A stretch of 38,976 nt of DNA from Alistipes sp. (lineage in GTDB: Bacteria; Bacteroidota; Bacteroidia; Bacteroidales; Rikenellaceae), in the NCBI GenBank assembly GCA_020026375.1, contig JAHHQN010000021.1:1-38976 (forward strand), written 5' to 3'. Both the position numbers and the translations under genes were made by a program. A model generated the notes under the pieces. The model did no database searches. It saw only the letters and a program-made list of their open reading frames with translations, and was not told where the DNA came from. Shown in pieces: positions 38,622 to 38,976 of this stretch (the stretch's first letter is position 1; each line of letters opens with the position of its first letter).

Positions 38622-38656
38622 AAGGGAACATCTTTCGAGGTGTTCCCTTTTTTTTT
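38622..38656 (+). terminator. Terminator of the nuclease/TonB locus
   Basis: AAGGGAACATCT (38622-38633) pairs with AGGTGTTCCCTT (38638-38649) around a stable TTCG tetraloop, followed by nine Ts. It lies 20 bp after the DUF5689 stop. Confidence 0.9.
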
Positions 38657-38976
38657 GTCGTGGTGGAGAGGATAGCTGATGCGAAACTTGAAGTAATGAC
38701 GGTTATTCACCTGTGCAACAGTGTTTTGATGGTGTGCGTGGAACGGAAAGAGATTTCCGAACGGCGGCCGTACCCCGAAAACGAGCCTTTCCGATGCTGA
38801 ATGCACCACTGTCGTCGGGTGTTGTAGCCCGAAAGTGGGGCAGATTGGTGAGCGATGTTGCAGACCGGCGTGGGAGGAGTTTCCCTTCGGGCGGACGGCG
38901 ATAGATGTCGGTGAGTGGGAGGGGTGTAAACAGTAACGAGAAATGCAGCAGAATCGGTAACGGGAGTACAACAAAA
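38657..38976. other. Gene-free 320 bp at the window's right edge
   Basis: Short open frames exist on both strands but have no start signals or family resemblance. There is a motif AGAAATGCAGCAGAA at 38939-38953 that matches a repeat at 79-93 with one mismatch. Otherwise nothing is seen; a gene could begin beyond the edge. Confidence 0.5.

Noticed and set aside
38486..38974. 162-codon minus-strand open frame at the right edge
   Set aside because: It runs into the 3' end of the DUF5689 gene and across its terminator; composition is non-coding-like and there is no start signal.
1..38976. CRISPR array, toxin-antitoxin, restriction or other defence system
   Set aside because: No regularly spaced direct repeats, no cas-like, methylase or toxin-antitoxin genes were found. 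The NUC1 nuclease carries an export signal and lies with a TonB receptor, which argues against an intracellular defence role.

Overview
The window looks like chromosomal DNA of a GC-rich member of the Bacteroidales. Alistipes or another Rikenellaceae genus is the best guess, made from gene content and base composition and not from any search. The evidence is repeated Bacteroidetes-type promoters (TTTG, about 19-21 bp, TAnnTTTG), families confined to or typical of that phylum (BACON, DUF5689, DUF4199, DUF4293, DUF4919, BT_3928-like), and lipoproteins with acidic residues after the lipid-modified Cys. Most of the window is dense, core-like gene content. No transposase, integrase or CRISPR array is visible.

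Layout. (1) Positions 1-725: repeat-rich DNA, a tRNA-Ser(GCU) gene on the minus strand with its own promoter and terminator, then a gene-free stretch. (2) 726-6858: sufB-sufC-sufD-sufS (Fe-S cluster assembly; SufD is unusually short), followed closely by tmk and a BT_3928-like DoxX membrane protein. (3) 6921-12228: a tripartite RND efflux operon (adaptor, pump, TolC-like channel) ending at a bidirectional terminator. (4) 12302-17622, minus strand: ligA-dapA-DUF4919-C11 peptidase, apparently one operon; LigA has a 144-residue C-terminal tail with two QGSLF motifs resembling sliding-clamp ligands. (5) 17765-18713: a small acidic protein whose gene overlaps an EF-hand/LRR lipoprotein gene. (6) 19003-23752: a long TPR protein coupled to an outer-membrane beta-barrel. 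(7) 23877-24053, minus strand: the 4.5S-type SRP RNA with promoter and terminator. (8) 24317-28673: an unknown small protein, MltG, a YciO/Sua5-like protein, DUF4199, a GtrB/DPM-type glycosyltransferase and DUF4293. (9) 29006-38656: the most interesting segment, a BACON lipoprotein with three tandem repeat units (probably OB-like), a DRGH-type secreted DNA/RNA non-specific endonuclease, an endonuclease/exonuclease/phosphatase-fold enzyme, a TonB-dependent receptor and a DUF5689 lipoprotein. (10) 38657-38976: no gene seen.

How the parts work together. Region 9 reads as a candidate cell-surface nucleic-acid capture, degradation and uptake locus. Surface lipoproteins would bind the substrate, two different exported nuclease-fold enzymes would cut or dephosphorylate it, and a TonB-dependent receptor would import products. 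The individual families are known; the function of the assembled locus is inference. Other points of interest are the LigA tail motifs, a strong terminator whose U-tract touches a start codon, and an overlap in which an acidic tail in one frame encodes the basic start of a signal peptide in the next.
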